Assembly: GCA_017437065.1 (NCBI GenBank)
Contig: JAFSBX010000102.1
Coordinates: 1 to 40,372 of the forward strand
Length of the DNA stretch: 40,372 nt
Origin: Lachnospiraceae bacterium
GTDB taxonomy: Bacteria > Bacillota > Clostridia > Lachnospirales > Lachnospiraceae
Direction of reading: 5' to 3'
Shown here: positions 1 through 6,362 of the stretch, one piece after another
How positions within the stretch are numbered: position 1 is the first letter of the stretch
Layout: each line of letters starts with the position of its first letter
Position numbers and translations under genes: made by a program
Notes under the pieces: generated by a model
What the model saw: the letters and a program-made list of their open reading frames with translations, nothing else
Told to the model about the DNA's origin: nothing
Database searches by the model: none

Positions 1-166
1 CCCACCTAATCGCCTTATCAAGTTTCTGTTCGTAGGCTCAAGAACTTTGCTACACCACTTCCTTCATCCATACCATTACTGATACCGACTTGTGGTTCGC
101 TACACTTGGCGGTAAAAACCCGTGACTGGACTTGCACCAGCTAGATTAGTGCCATGCTTGGCACAC
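1..166 (-). mobile_element. group II intron, 5' end (truncated by window edge)
   Basis: Read on the minus strand, the segment starting at 166 opens with GTGTGCC, fitting the GUGYG consensus of group II intron 5' ends. It continues as a short hairpin (GTGCC/GGCAC) and then GGTGCAAGTCCAG, a typical domain I stretch. The rest of the intron, including any reverse transcriptase/maturase gene, would lie left of the window. The 5' exon is at 167 and above, and appears to be part of an IS21-like end. The boundary rests on pattern recognition only. Confidence 0.65.
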
Positions 167-295
167 TATGATAGGCTACTCTGCCTAGGCAAACATGCCC
201 GTAAGGACAGGATTGCCGCTTTGCCACGAATACATATGCCGTGGAGGCTCATGTCAAGAGTACCGTGGAATAATGTTTCTGCGTGTAAAATTGAA

Positions 296-361
296 TGGCT
301 CTACTTCTCCGGAATGGTGGCTCTCAAAATCCGGATATGTGGCGCAAAGTGAGCCGGAATA
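296..361. repeat. three tandem 22-bp repeats
   Basis: Copies start at 296, 318 and 340, exactly 22 bp apart. All share TGGC(T/G)C at the start and CCGGA(A/T) near the end, with a variable centre. The period and the CCGGA core match the repeated transposase-binding sites of IS21-type ends rather than a CRISPR. Confidence 0.7.
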
Positions 362-370
362 TTCAATAGA

Positions 371-401
371 AAAAGCACCTTAGAATTTCTTCCAAAGTGC
401 C
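371..401 (-). terminator. intrinsic terminator-like hairpin (minus)
   Basis: On the minus strand GCACTTTGGAA pairs with TTCTAAGGTGC (two mismatches) around a GAAA loop and is followed by TTTTTC. It would stop leftward transcription before it enters the IS remnant. Confidence 0.5.
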
Positions 402-516
402 GATTCTACATTTTGTGAAATTGTAACAATAAAGTTTGTGAAATATTTCCCCGTTTTTTCCACCCTTTTTGACTGGTTTTGTCTCCCTGAAAAGGTAATG
501 AAAAAAGTGCTCCCAT

Positions 517-547
517 CGAAAAAAGCCCAAACCACCAGGGTTTAGGC
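517..547 (-). terminator. intrinsic terminator (minus strand)
   Basis: On the minus strand GCCTAAACC pairs with GGTTTGGGC around a short loop and runs directly into CTTTTTTCG. It lies about 50 nt downstream of the -10 box at 598-603, so the pair could define a short transcript. Confidence 0.65.
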
Positions 548-597
548 CTTCTTTACTTTTATGATTTTTGAATTTTGGGTACACTATCTCCACTGCT

Positions 598-626
598 ATT
601 ATGCAATACTTGAACCAATACGTCAA
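598..626 (-). promoter_or_regulatory. sigma-A-like promoter of a possible small RNA
   Basis: The -35 TTGACG (626-621) and -10 CATAAT (603-598) are separated by exactly 17 nt on the minus strand. No credible gene follows; an intrinsic terminator comes about 50 nt later (517-547). The expected product is a transcript of roughly 70-75 nt, either a small RNA or the leader of a lost gene. Confidence 0.4.
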
Positions 627-671
627 CGGCAAAATTTTTCCCTTTTACCATATCCCAATTATAACAGTGAA

Positions 672-768
672 ACTCTCCGAAGCACAGCGTAGGCAAAACC
701 GGCGAAGCCAATCAGGTACAGCAAAGATGTACCTTGCGCGAATACATCCAAGGGATGTATAGAAGTGC
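672..768. other. cluster of short hairpins in a non-coding stretch
   Basis: Two perfect stem-loops lie close together: GGTACA/TGTACC and ATACATCC/GGATGTAT. The latter is flanked by GCGC on both sides, and a TGCGCC/CTTC-rich stem follows it. The segment lies downstream of the acetyltransferase stub and codes for nothing recognisable. It may be a small structured RNA or a degenerate repeat. Confidence 0.35.
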
Positions 769-782
769 GCCCTTCTGGATTT

Positions 783-917
783 TTACAATGTTCTATAATC
801 AATTTTATATACCAAAGAATCAAATCCTACACTTCCATCTGTTTTTTCATAATAAGAATCTCTCTCGTAGACCATTCCTAGCTTTTCCATGACGCGACGA
901 CTTTTATAATTCTCCTC
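783..917 (-). pseudogene. GNAT acetyltransferase, C-terminal fragment
   Basis: Immediately after the stop codon of the HEPN gene, and in the same frame, the minus strand reads 44 codons to a TAA. They begin EENYKSRRVMEKLGMVYE. The N-x-x-S-R-R-V-M-E-K-L-G-M/F stretch is the classic last helix and strand of GNAT N-acetyltransferases, where acetyl-CoA contacts lie. The rest of the domain (about 120 residues) is missing and there is no start codon with a ribosome site. This is best read as the 3' stub of a GNAT gene whose 5' part was replaced or deleted when the cassette on its right was inserted. Confidence 0.65.
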
Positions 918-1778
918 CTAATATAAATCTTCTATCGGTGGTAATACTTCTCCAATAAATATACTAAATCCGTCATCTGAAGTTCTGTACTTATGCCATG
1001 CTCTCTTGGTTTTTAAACTACAATATACAAATTGCAGTGATGCCACCATATCCACTGTTGGAGTAAACACATATTCTTTACCTGTTGCAACCAGTTTATC
1101 ATTCATCCACCATGTTATTTCATAAAAATCTTCTGGGAAATTAGCATCAACTTCAACCCAAACTTTATATAGCTCTCCAGGCCTCAATTTTTCATTGTTA
1201 TATGGTAAAGAAAGTTTCTCCGTTTTTGTTTCATCCCTATAACCACATCTTCCCCATGAATCCTCTACTTTAATAAAGAACGGAACATTATACTCTTGTT
1301 CTTTTCCAATTCTAACATAATATGCTTTATAACAATCTATGAAATCATGAGAATAACATATTGCTTGCTCTGCCTCTCTATAAGAAATAGGATTACCATG
1401 ATACAGTTTATTTCGTATGTTCTTTAAAACCTCAATTCGATTTCTCACTTCTTCCTTACCAGAAAAATTATTCTCCAAAATTCCCTTAAACAGTTCATTA
1501 TAGAATGTATCTTTACATAAAAAATAAGCAATGTCTTCCATTAAAATAGCATCAATTTTTCGTGGAAATCTTTTAGGATTATCACGCATTCTATCTGAAA
1601 TAGTTTTTAGAATATCATTTTTAATTAAACTTTCTCCATTCTCAAATTTGTATTCAAAGTATTTCTTTCCATATCTTTCAACAAGCTTATCATTTATAAT
1701 ACGCCTAGACCAATGTTCTAACGATTCCATCGTTTCTTTCGCACTGTTTCGTATTTCTGTTTCACTAAATCTAATCAT
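918..1778 (-). CDS. HEPN-domain protein with C-terminal beta-sandwich
   Basis: A 286-residue protein. I chose ATG at 1778 over the upstream ATG at 1793 because GGAGAGGT sits 5 nt before it. The N-terminal two thirds is mainly helical and carries R-N-K-L-Y-H at about residues 122-127, fitting the R-x4-6-H active site of HEPN domains (Swt1/DZIP3-like type), which are metal-independent RNases in many toxin and defence systems. From about residue 160 the sequence turns beta-rich, with alternating hydrophobics and W/Y residues, and looks like an immunoglobulin-like or substrate-recognition domain. It is the last gene of a three-gene minus-strand cassette, after a PD-(D/E)XK nuclease and a GAF membrane protein. 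No MNT-type nucleotidyltransferase antitoxin is adjacent. HEPN call fairly sure; biological role inferred. Confidence 0.7.
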   Translation of the reverse strand: MIRFSETEIRNSAKETMESLEHWSRRIINDKLVERYGKKYFEYKFENGESLIKNDILKTISDRMRDNPKRFPRKIDAILMEDIAYFLCKDTFYNELFKGILENNFSGKEEVRNRIEVLKNIRNKLYHGNPISYREAEQAICYSHDFIDCYKAYYVRIGKEQEYNVPFFIKVEDSWGRCGYRDETKTEKLSLPYNNEKLRPGELYKVWVEVDANFPEDFYEITWWMNDKLVATGKEYVFTPTVDMVASLQFVYCSLKTKRAWHKYRTSDDGFSIFIGEVLPPIEDLY

Positions 1779-1829
1779 TTTGTACCTCTCCATTCTTTCT
1801 TTTGGCTTCTTTTATTAATGCAAACTTGA

Positions 1830-1959
1830 ATATGTTGACAGCATGAACTCGCTGATGTGCTGATAGGCATATGCACAAAGGCTCAGATTCCTTCAACAGA
1901 AACCTGAGCCTATCACCTTTTGTAACAGCTTAGCACATCAGCCCCTGCTGTAAACATAT
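1830..1959. repeat. 130-nt nested imperfect palindrome
   Basis: Three nested pairs of arms line up: ATATGTTGACAGCA (1830-1843) with TGCTGTAAACATAT (1946-1959), 13 of 14 pairs; CTGATGTGCT (1852-1861) with AGCACATCAG (1932-1941), perfect; AGGCTCAG (1879-1886) with CTGAGCCT (1904-1911), perfect. The whole would fold as one long interrupted hairpin in either strand. It fills the gap between the nuclease and HEPN genes. It could be a structured intercistronic RNA, an attenuator, or a miniature insertion element. Confidence 0.65.
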
Positions 1960-1987
1960 CCAATTTCCTTGCATACACTATCTGGAG

Positions 1988-2539
1988 TTAAAACAAAGAA
2001 AATTCCCTTTTTTCTCTATATATTCCACGCTCAATTAGCTCTTTAATAACGCTTATCCGAGGGCGCATTCCTCTTCCATCATATACACATCTTCCAAAAT
2101 GTTCAGATTCTTCAAGTATCATTTGAATATCAATATCATAAACTTCAAAGTAACAATCTTCTGGTGACTCATTATAAAATTTCACAAAATTAAGCCTATC
2201 CCATTTAATTTCAGGTGCAAAACTTGAAAAATCAGTCCTACCCGTTGCATATTTTATTTCAATACGATTATTTCCTTCTGGTGCATTCGGATCAAAACAA
2301 TCAAAACCAAGTCTCATATCATCAACCCTCCAATATCCCATCTTATAAGCCACTAATGCTTCTACAAATTCCGCTGGCATATTAGTTGGTCTTCCACCTA
2401 TTCTTCTTATTTTTTCATTTAAATTCATCCAATCAAAATACAGTTTCTGTAATATAAGCATATCTTCTTCTTCATATTGGATTATATTTACTGGAATCTC
2501 TCGTTCTGGAACATCTAAATAATTTTCTTTTCGTATCAT
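1988..2539 (-). CDS. PD-(D/E)XK nuclease, Bsp6I restriction-enzyme-like
   Basis: A 183-residue protein. The core reads G-F-D(80)-C-F-D(83), then E(94)-I-K(96), the spacing of a PD-(D/E)XK metal-dependent nuclease, with an upstream acidic helix residue near E60. It continues with S-F-A-P-E-I-K-W-D-R-L-N-F-V (106-119) and R-G-M-R-P-R-I-S (156-163), patterns I associate with the small Bsp6I-type type II restriction endonucleases. No DNA methyltransferase lies beside it in this window, unlike a normal restriction-modification pair. Its start overlaps the end of the GAF gene by 4 bp (ATGA), so the two are translationally coupled. Nuclease fold likely; Bsp6I kinship moderate; target unknown (DNA or RNA). 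Confidence 0.6.
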   Translation of the reverse strand: MIRKENYLDVPEREIPVNIIQYEEEDMLILQKLYFDWMNLNEKIRRIGGRPTNMPAEFVEALVAYKMGYWRVDDMRLGFDCFDPNAPEGNNRIEIKYATGRTDFSSFAPEIKWDRLNFVKFYNESPEDCYFEVYDIDIQMILEESEHFGRCVYDGRGMRPRISVIKELIERGIYREKREFSLF

Positions 2540-3450
2540 TTCAGCCCCTCCTTATCCGAAGATATAAATAATAAAACACATAATAATTCTAAATATCTTT
2601 GAATAACATCTTGATATTTATTGTATGTGGCCTCCAAACAATTTATTTTTGTACATGTTATTACCAAAACAAACTCTACACTATGTTCTACTATCAGTGG
2701 TATTGCTAATATCGATTGATATTGCCTATCATTCTCCAAGTCTACAAATGGGAAATCACGACTTCTGTTTTCAATATCACTACAGTAAATAGTTCTTTTT
2801 TCATCAAAAGCCGTTCCAACTAGAGAATCATTACCTAATCTTAATTTATCTATCGTTCCCGGTGAATGTTTAGTAGATACTAAAATAGCACATTGTCCTT
2901 GATTATCTTTCACAAAAACACTTGTATTAATTTTTGCGGTTTTTGAAAACATGTCATCTCGAAAAATATATTCAATTTCCGCAATTAATGCCTGCAATTC
3001 TGTATTGTCATATTTTTTCTGGTTCTTGAGCAAATATAGAATCTTTCTATTAACAGAATCGGTGTTGATGTAGTATTCACACTTGTTTTTAAATAATTCC
3101 AAATCTTGGTCTAGGCGTTTAATTTCTTGGTCTATTTCATCTCTTTCTTGTTCTACATCCAATATTCTTTCTTTTAAGCACTCTATCGACTTAATCAATT
3201 CATCTTTTTCTTTTCTTAAATCTTCAACTCCTAACTTTTCAATTTGCTCATCAAAACTTTCTTCTTGCATCTTAAGTTTTCTTTTTAAATTGAAAATAAT
3301 CACGACGAAAACAGAAACGATTACTGCAACTATTATACCTATAACCAAATACATATTATTTCTTTCAAAAGCATAGCATATTCCGTTAGCAATCATCTGA
3401 ATAACAAAAACACCTATGCCGCCGAAAACATCTGTTTTTTTAATATCCAT
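2536..3450 (-). CDS. membrane-anchored coiled-coil GAF-domain protein
   Basis: A 304-residue protein; start supported by AAGGAGG 5 nt upstream. Two hydrophobic segments (about 8-28 and 33-54) form a hairpin in the membrane. A long charged heptad-like coiled coil follows (about 58-122, rich in E, K, L, I). The rest (about 150-295) is a GAF-like domain, with the usual V-F-V-K-D-x-x-G opening, G-x-x-S-L-V-G-T-A-F and Y-Q-S-I-L-A-I-P-L strands. GAF domains bind small ligands such as cyclic nucleotides or sense redox state. It is the first gene of the cassette and 4 bp overlaps the nuclease start. By inference it senses a signal at the membrane and controls the nuclease and HEPN effectors. The gene lies directly downstream of rlmD with no terminator visible between them. 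Confidence 0.65.
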   Translation of the reverse strand: MDIKKTDVFGGIGVFVIQMIANGICYAFERNNMYLVIGIIVAVIVSVFVVIIFNLKRKLKMQEESFDEQIEKLGVEDLRKEKDELIKSIECLKERILDVEQERDEIDQEIKRLDQDLELFKNKCEYYINTDSVNRKILYLLKNQKKYDNTELQALIAEIEYIFRDDMFSKTAKINTSVFVKDNQGQCAILVSTKHSPGTIDKLRLGNDSLVGTAFDEKRTIYCSDIENRSRDFPFVDLENDRQYQSILAIPLIVEHSVEFVLVITCTKINCLEATYNKYQDVIQRYLELLCVLLFISSDKEGLK

Positions 3451-3497
3451 ATTTCCTCCTTATGTAATATTACGCTTTTATATACAGCCGCTTTAAA

Positions 3498-3692
3498 TTA
3501 CACCATCCCAAAATGCTTAAGCGCATCCCTAATCGCCTTTTCCTTATCCTTCGGACACTGTGGCTGTTTTGCATCCTCCTTCTGAGATTTATTATAGTTC
3601 TCCCTCTCAATAATACCGCACTTTTTCTTCACCTGCGCAATATAGAGATTTGTCACCTGCAAACCATGTTTCTCAAGCACATATTCTTTTAT
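3498..3692 (-). pseudogene. frameshifted C-terminal extension of rlmD
   Basis: The reading frame running 3692-3498 continues I-K-E-Y-V-L-E-K-H-G-L and ends K-H-F-G-M-V. From memory this is the standard C-terminal tail of Lachnospiraceae RlmD proteins (T-Y-A/Q-E-I-K ... I-I-E-R-E-N-Y-N-K ... Q-P-Q-C-P). It lies in a different frame from the upstream gene. At 3692-3697 the minus strand reads GAGAGA; removing one GA would give GAG ATA AAA and join the frames. A GTG at 3680 could in principle restart translation, but no good ribosome site precedes it. Either a genuine 2-nt slippage mutation or a sequencing error. Confidence 0.7.
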
Positions 3693-5215
3693 CTCTCCGC
3701 ATAAGTCGCCTTACTCTCTGCTGAAGTCAAATCAAGCTCATCCAGTTCCAATTCCACCTCAACATAATCATCCGCTTTTTGTTGGGACAAGAGAACTACA
3801 GTCTCGACATGCACCGTCATCCCAAACTGGTCCACTCCCCTCACTCTCTTAATCTCATACCCTCCATCACACAAAATCCTCAAATCCCGTGCCAACGTCG
3901 CCGAATCACAACTCACATACACAATCCTCTCCGGCTGCATTTTCAACATCGTATCAAGACAAACCTCATCGCATCCCTTACGCGGCGGATCTACCACAAT
4001 TACATCCGGGTGGCGCATATCGGAATCCTCCGTCTTTTCATAAAAAGCCGGCAACACTTCCTCTGCCTTTCCCACAAAAAACTCTGCATTCTTAATGCCA
4101 TTATTCTCCGCATTTTTCTTCGCATCCTCAATGGCCTGCGGGATAATTTCCACTCCGTAAACCTGCTTTGCCTTCTGTGCTAAAAACAAAGAAATCGTAC
4201 CTATACCACAGTACAAATCCCACACAGTCTCCTTCCCTGTCAGTCCTGCATAAGAAAGTGCCAGACTATACAACTTCTCCGTCTGATACGGATTGACCTG
4301 ATAAAAAGACAGCGGAGAAATACGAAAACTGATTGCCTTGTCCGTCTTCTTAAAATCATCACCTTCGCAAATTCCTATGCTGTCTTCAATCGTATCGCTT
4401 CCCCAAAGTGTATGAACCTCTTTTCCCATAATCACATTGGTTTTCTCTCTGTTAATGCTCACAGATATACTGGTCATACCAGAAATTTCTATCAAAGACT
4501 CTATCAGCTTATCCTGCTTTGGAAGAAACTTACCATCCGGCTGTTTTTTACCATTAATTACAAGACACACCATAATTTGTCCACTTGTAAAGCCTTTTCG
4601 AATTAATACGTGGCGTACCAGTCCTATTCCGGTTTCCTCATTATAGGCACTAATACCTTCATGCCTCATATATTCCAGAATAATTTCCAAAATTTCTTTA
4701 TTTTCGAAAACCCCTAAAGCACAATCCGTATTTTCAATAATCGTATGTGTTCTCCCCGCATAAAATCCTGTAATCGGATTTCCGTCTTTGCCTGTCCCAA
4801 TCGGAAACTGTGCCTTATTCCGATAGTGAAACGGTTCTTCCATCCCAACAATCGGCTCCATAACACTGTCAATAAACGTTTCATCAAATTTGCCAATGCG
4901 AATCAGATTTCCTCTAATCTTGTCCTGTTTAAACTGCAACTGCCTTTCATAGCTCATTGCCTGAATCTGGCAGCCGCCACACTGCTTATAATATGCACAT
5001 TTTGGCTCTACACGAAAAGGAGAAGGTGTAAGTACCTTCTCTAATTTCGCATAAGCATAGTTTTTTTTGGCTTTCATGATTTTCACGGAAACTGTATCTC
5101 CAATCACCGCATCTTTAACAAACAGTGCAAACCCGTCAACCTTGCCGATTCCTTCGCCATCATTTCCGATATCTTCAATTGTCACTGTCAGCACATCATT
5201 TTTCTTATATTCCAT
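3689..5215 (-). CDS. rlmD: 23S rRNA (uracil-5-)-methyltransferase, RlmD/RlmCD type
   Basis: A SAM-dependent enzyme that methylates C5 of uridines in 23S rRNA (U1939; in Firmicutes often U747 as well). The 508-residue product has an N-terminal TRAM RNA-binding domain (about 1-60), and iron-sulfur cysteines in C-A-Y-Y-K-Q-C-G-G-C plus a later D-C-A-L-G. The Rossmann core carries D-L-Y-C-G-I-G-T for SAM; V-D-P-P-R-K-G and the catalytic nucleophile in V-Y-V-S-C-D-S-A-T-L complete it. GAAGGAATA precedes the ATG. Translation ends T-Y-A-E-R at a premature stop, and the usual 60-65-residue tail is found out of frame just downstream (3498-3692). The catalytic domain is intact, so the enzyme probably still works. 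Confidence 0.93.
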   Translation of the reverse strand: MEYKKNDVLTVTIEDIGNDGEGIGKVDGFALFVKDAVIGDTVSVKIMKAKKNYAYAKLEKVLTPSPFRVEPKCAYYKQCGGCQIQAMSYERQLQFKQDKIRGNLIRIGKFDETFIDSVMEPIVGMEEPFHYRNKAQFPIGTGKDGNPITGFYAGRTHTIIENTDCALGVFENKEILEIILEYMRHEGISAYNEETGIGLVRHVLIRKGFTSGQIMVCLVINGKKQPDGKFLPKQDKLIESLIEISGMTSISVSINREKTNVIMGKEVHTLWGSDTIEDSIGICEGDDFKKTDKAISFRISPLSFYQVNPYQTEKLYSLALSYAGLTGKETVWDLYCGIGTISLFLAQKAKQVYGVEIIPQAIEDAKKNAENNGIKNAEFFVGKAEEVLPAFYEKTEDSDMRHPDVIVVDPPRKGCDEVCLDTMLKMQPERIVYVSCDSATLARDLRILCDGGYEIKRVRGVDQFGMTVHVETVVLLSQQKADDYVEVELELDELDLTSAESKATYAER

Positions 5216-5266
5216 TTTTATATTCCTTCTCTAACATAATCCTATGACCCTGCCGGAATCTTTTCC

Positions 5267-5302
5267 AGCCACTACTGCACACACTCTCTTAAGATAGTGG
5301 CT
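5267..5302. other. hairpin in the yhaM-rlmD intergenic region
   Basis: AGCCACTA (5267-5274) and TAGTGGCT (5295-5302) form a perfect 8-bp stem with a 20-nt loop, in the leader of rlmD (minus strand). No U-tract follows, so it is not a simple terminator; it may affect mRNA processing or stability. Confidence 0.4.
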
Positions 5303-5331
5303 CAGCTCTATGCCAATTACTACTCCATTTA

Positions 5332-6276
5332 TCAATCCATTTTTGTACTTTTCAGATTTGACTCAAATAAGCGATTATATCCAAGCCATCCTGTCTCCGA
5401 AGTTCCATTCAGAATTTCCGTAAATGTCTGCATTTTTGCATCTGTATTATCTGCAAAAGTCAACGCAACTGCCTCCATAATTGCAGGCTTTTTCGGTGAA
5501 CCGTATTCCAACTCTCCGTGGTGAGATAAAATACAGTGCTTTAATTCATTTGCAAGTACAACCGGGAATCCGTCAATATCCCTGATTTTTTCCCCAACCA
5601 TTTCACAACCGATAATAATGTGTCCTAAAAACTGTCCTTCATCCGTATAATCATTTTCCGGAAAAGCAGACAACTCTTTTGTCTTTCCGATATCGTGGCA
5701 GATAGCCGCGGAAAGTAACAAATCTCTATTTAATAACGGATAGGATTTACAATAAAAATCACACAATTTCGTCACGCTCAACGTATGCTCCAAAAGTCCT
5801 CCGACAAATCCATGATGTACGGTTTTTGCAGCAGATGACTTCTTAAATGCTTTGATGAATTTTTCATCTTTTTTAAACATATCTTCCATCAGTGTTTTCA
5901 AATAACGGTTTTCCATGCTGTCAATAAAACCAAGTAACTCCTTATACATTACTTCAATGTCTTTGGAGCTTACCGGAAGATAATCTGCCGGATTATACTC
6001 ACCTTCCTGACAAACTCTGATTCTTTTTACGTTAATCTGCAAAGCTCCCTGAAAATTGTTAACTTCTCCATACACTTCTATGTAGTCCAACGTATCATAT
6101 TCACCAATTCCTGCACTGTTTGGCTCCCATACCTTAGCATCAATTGTGCCTGTTTTGTCCTGTAAAATAACATTCTCATAGGGTTTTCCATTTTTTGTTA
6201 CCGCTGACTGTTTATGTTTACATAAGTAAATATCAAATACTCTGTCGCCTTCTTTATAATCCTTAATATATTTCAT
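5332..6276 (-). CDS. yhaM: YhaM-family 3'-5' exoribonuclease (OB-fold + HD)
   Basis: A 314-residue cytoplasmic enzyme, the normal length for YhaM, which trims RNA from the 3' end in Firmicutes. Residues about 10-100 form an OB-fold nucleic-acid-binding domain (V-I-L-Q-D-K-T-G-T-I-D-A-K-V-W). The HD domain (about 160-290) shows H-H-G-F-V-G-G-L-L-E-H and the metal-binding I-C-H-D-I-G-K. The ribosome site is weak (TTGGTG). It precedes rlmD by 116 bp on the same strand, joining RNA decay with rRNA modification. A near-perfect 30-bp palindrome lies just upstream (6291-6320). Confidence 0.9.
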   Translation of the reverse strand: MKYIKDYKEGDRVFDIYLCKHKQSAVTKNGKPYENVILQDKTGTIDAKVWEPNSAGIGEYDTLDYIEVYGEVNNFQGALQINVKRIRVCQEGEYNPADYLPVSSKDIEVMYKELLGFIDSMENRYLKTLMEDMFKKDEKFIKAFKKSSAAKTVHHGFVGGLLEHTLSVTKLCDFYCKSYPLLNRDLLLSAAICHDIGKTKELSAFPENDYTDEGQFLGHIIIGCEMVGEKIRDIDGFPVVLANELKHCILSHHGELEYGSPKKPAIMEAVALTFADNTDAKMQTFTEILNGTSETGWLGYNRLFESNLKSTKMD

Positions 6277-6290
6277 TTTTTACACCAAGT

Positions 6291-6320
6291 CACAAGTAAA
6301 ATATTAATATTTTATTTGTG
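6291..6320. promoter_or_regulatory. 30-bp near-perfect palindrome upstream of yhaM
   Basis: The arms CACAAGTAAAATATT (6291-6305) and AATATTTTATTTGTG (6306-6320) are inverse complements at all but one symmetric pair and meet with no spacer. It lies 15 bp before the yhaM start. The lack of a loop and of a U-tract argues for a protein-binding operator rather than a terminator. Confidence 0.45.
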
Positions 6321-6362
6321 GCATTTTCCTTTCCTACTAATTTTCATACTTCTCAACCATGC

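Larger units (their letters stand above)
167..410 (-). mobile_element. probable IS21-family element end, remnant
   Basis: This stretch holds three tandem 22-bp repeats (296-361) followed outward by a segment ending in TGTAGAATCGG (minus strand, from 410), a TG-type terminus. Multiple short repeats near the tip are characteristic of IS21-family ends, where they bind the IstA transposase. No istA or istB coding sequence is visible; whatever lay inward is interrupted by the group II intron at 166/167. The exact outer edge at 410 is inferred, and no target duplication was identified. Confidence 0.45.

Noticed and set aside
296-361. CRISPR array
   Set aside because: The 22-bp units are contiguous with no distinct spacers, only three copies, and no cas genes are near.
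122-383. Open frames of 76 and 62 codons on the plus strand
   Set aside because: They cross the group II intron boundary and the 22-bp repeats, and read the wrong strand of a mobile-element remnant.
363-632. Open frame of 89 codons on the minus strand
   Set aside because: It runs through a promoter and an intrinsic terminator, has no ribosome site and no recognisable domain.
1988-2539. Complete restriction-modification system
   Set aside because: No methyltransferase gene is present next to the nuclease; the neighbours are GAF and HEPN proteins.
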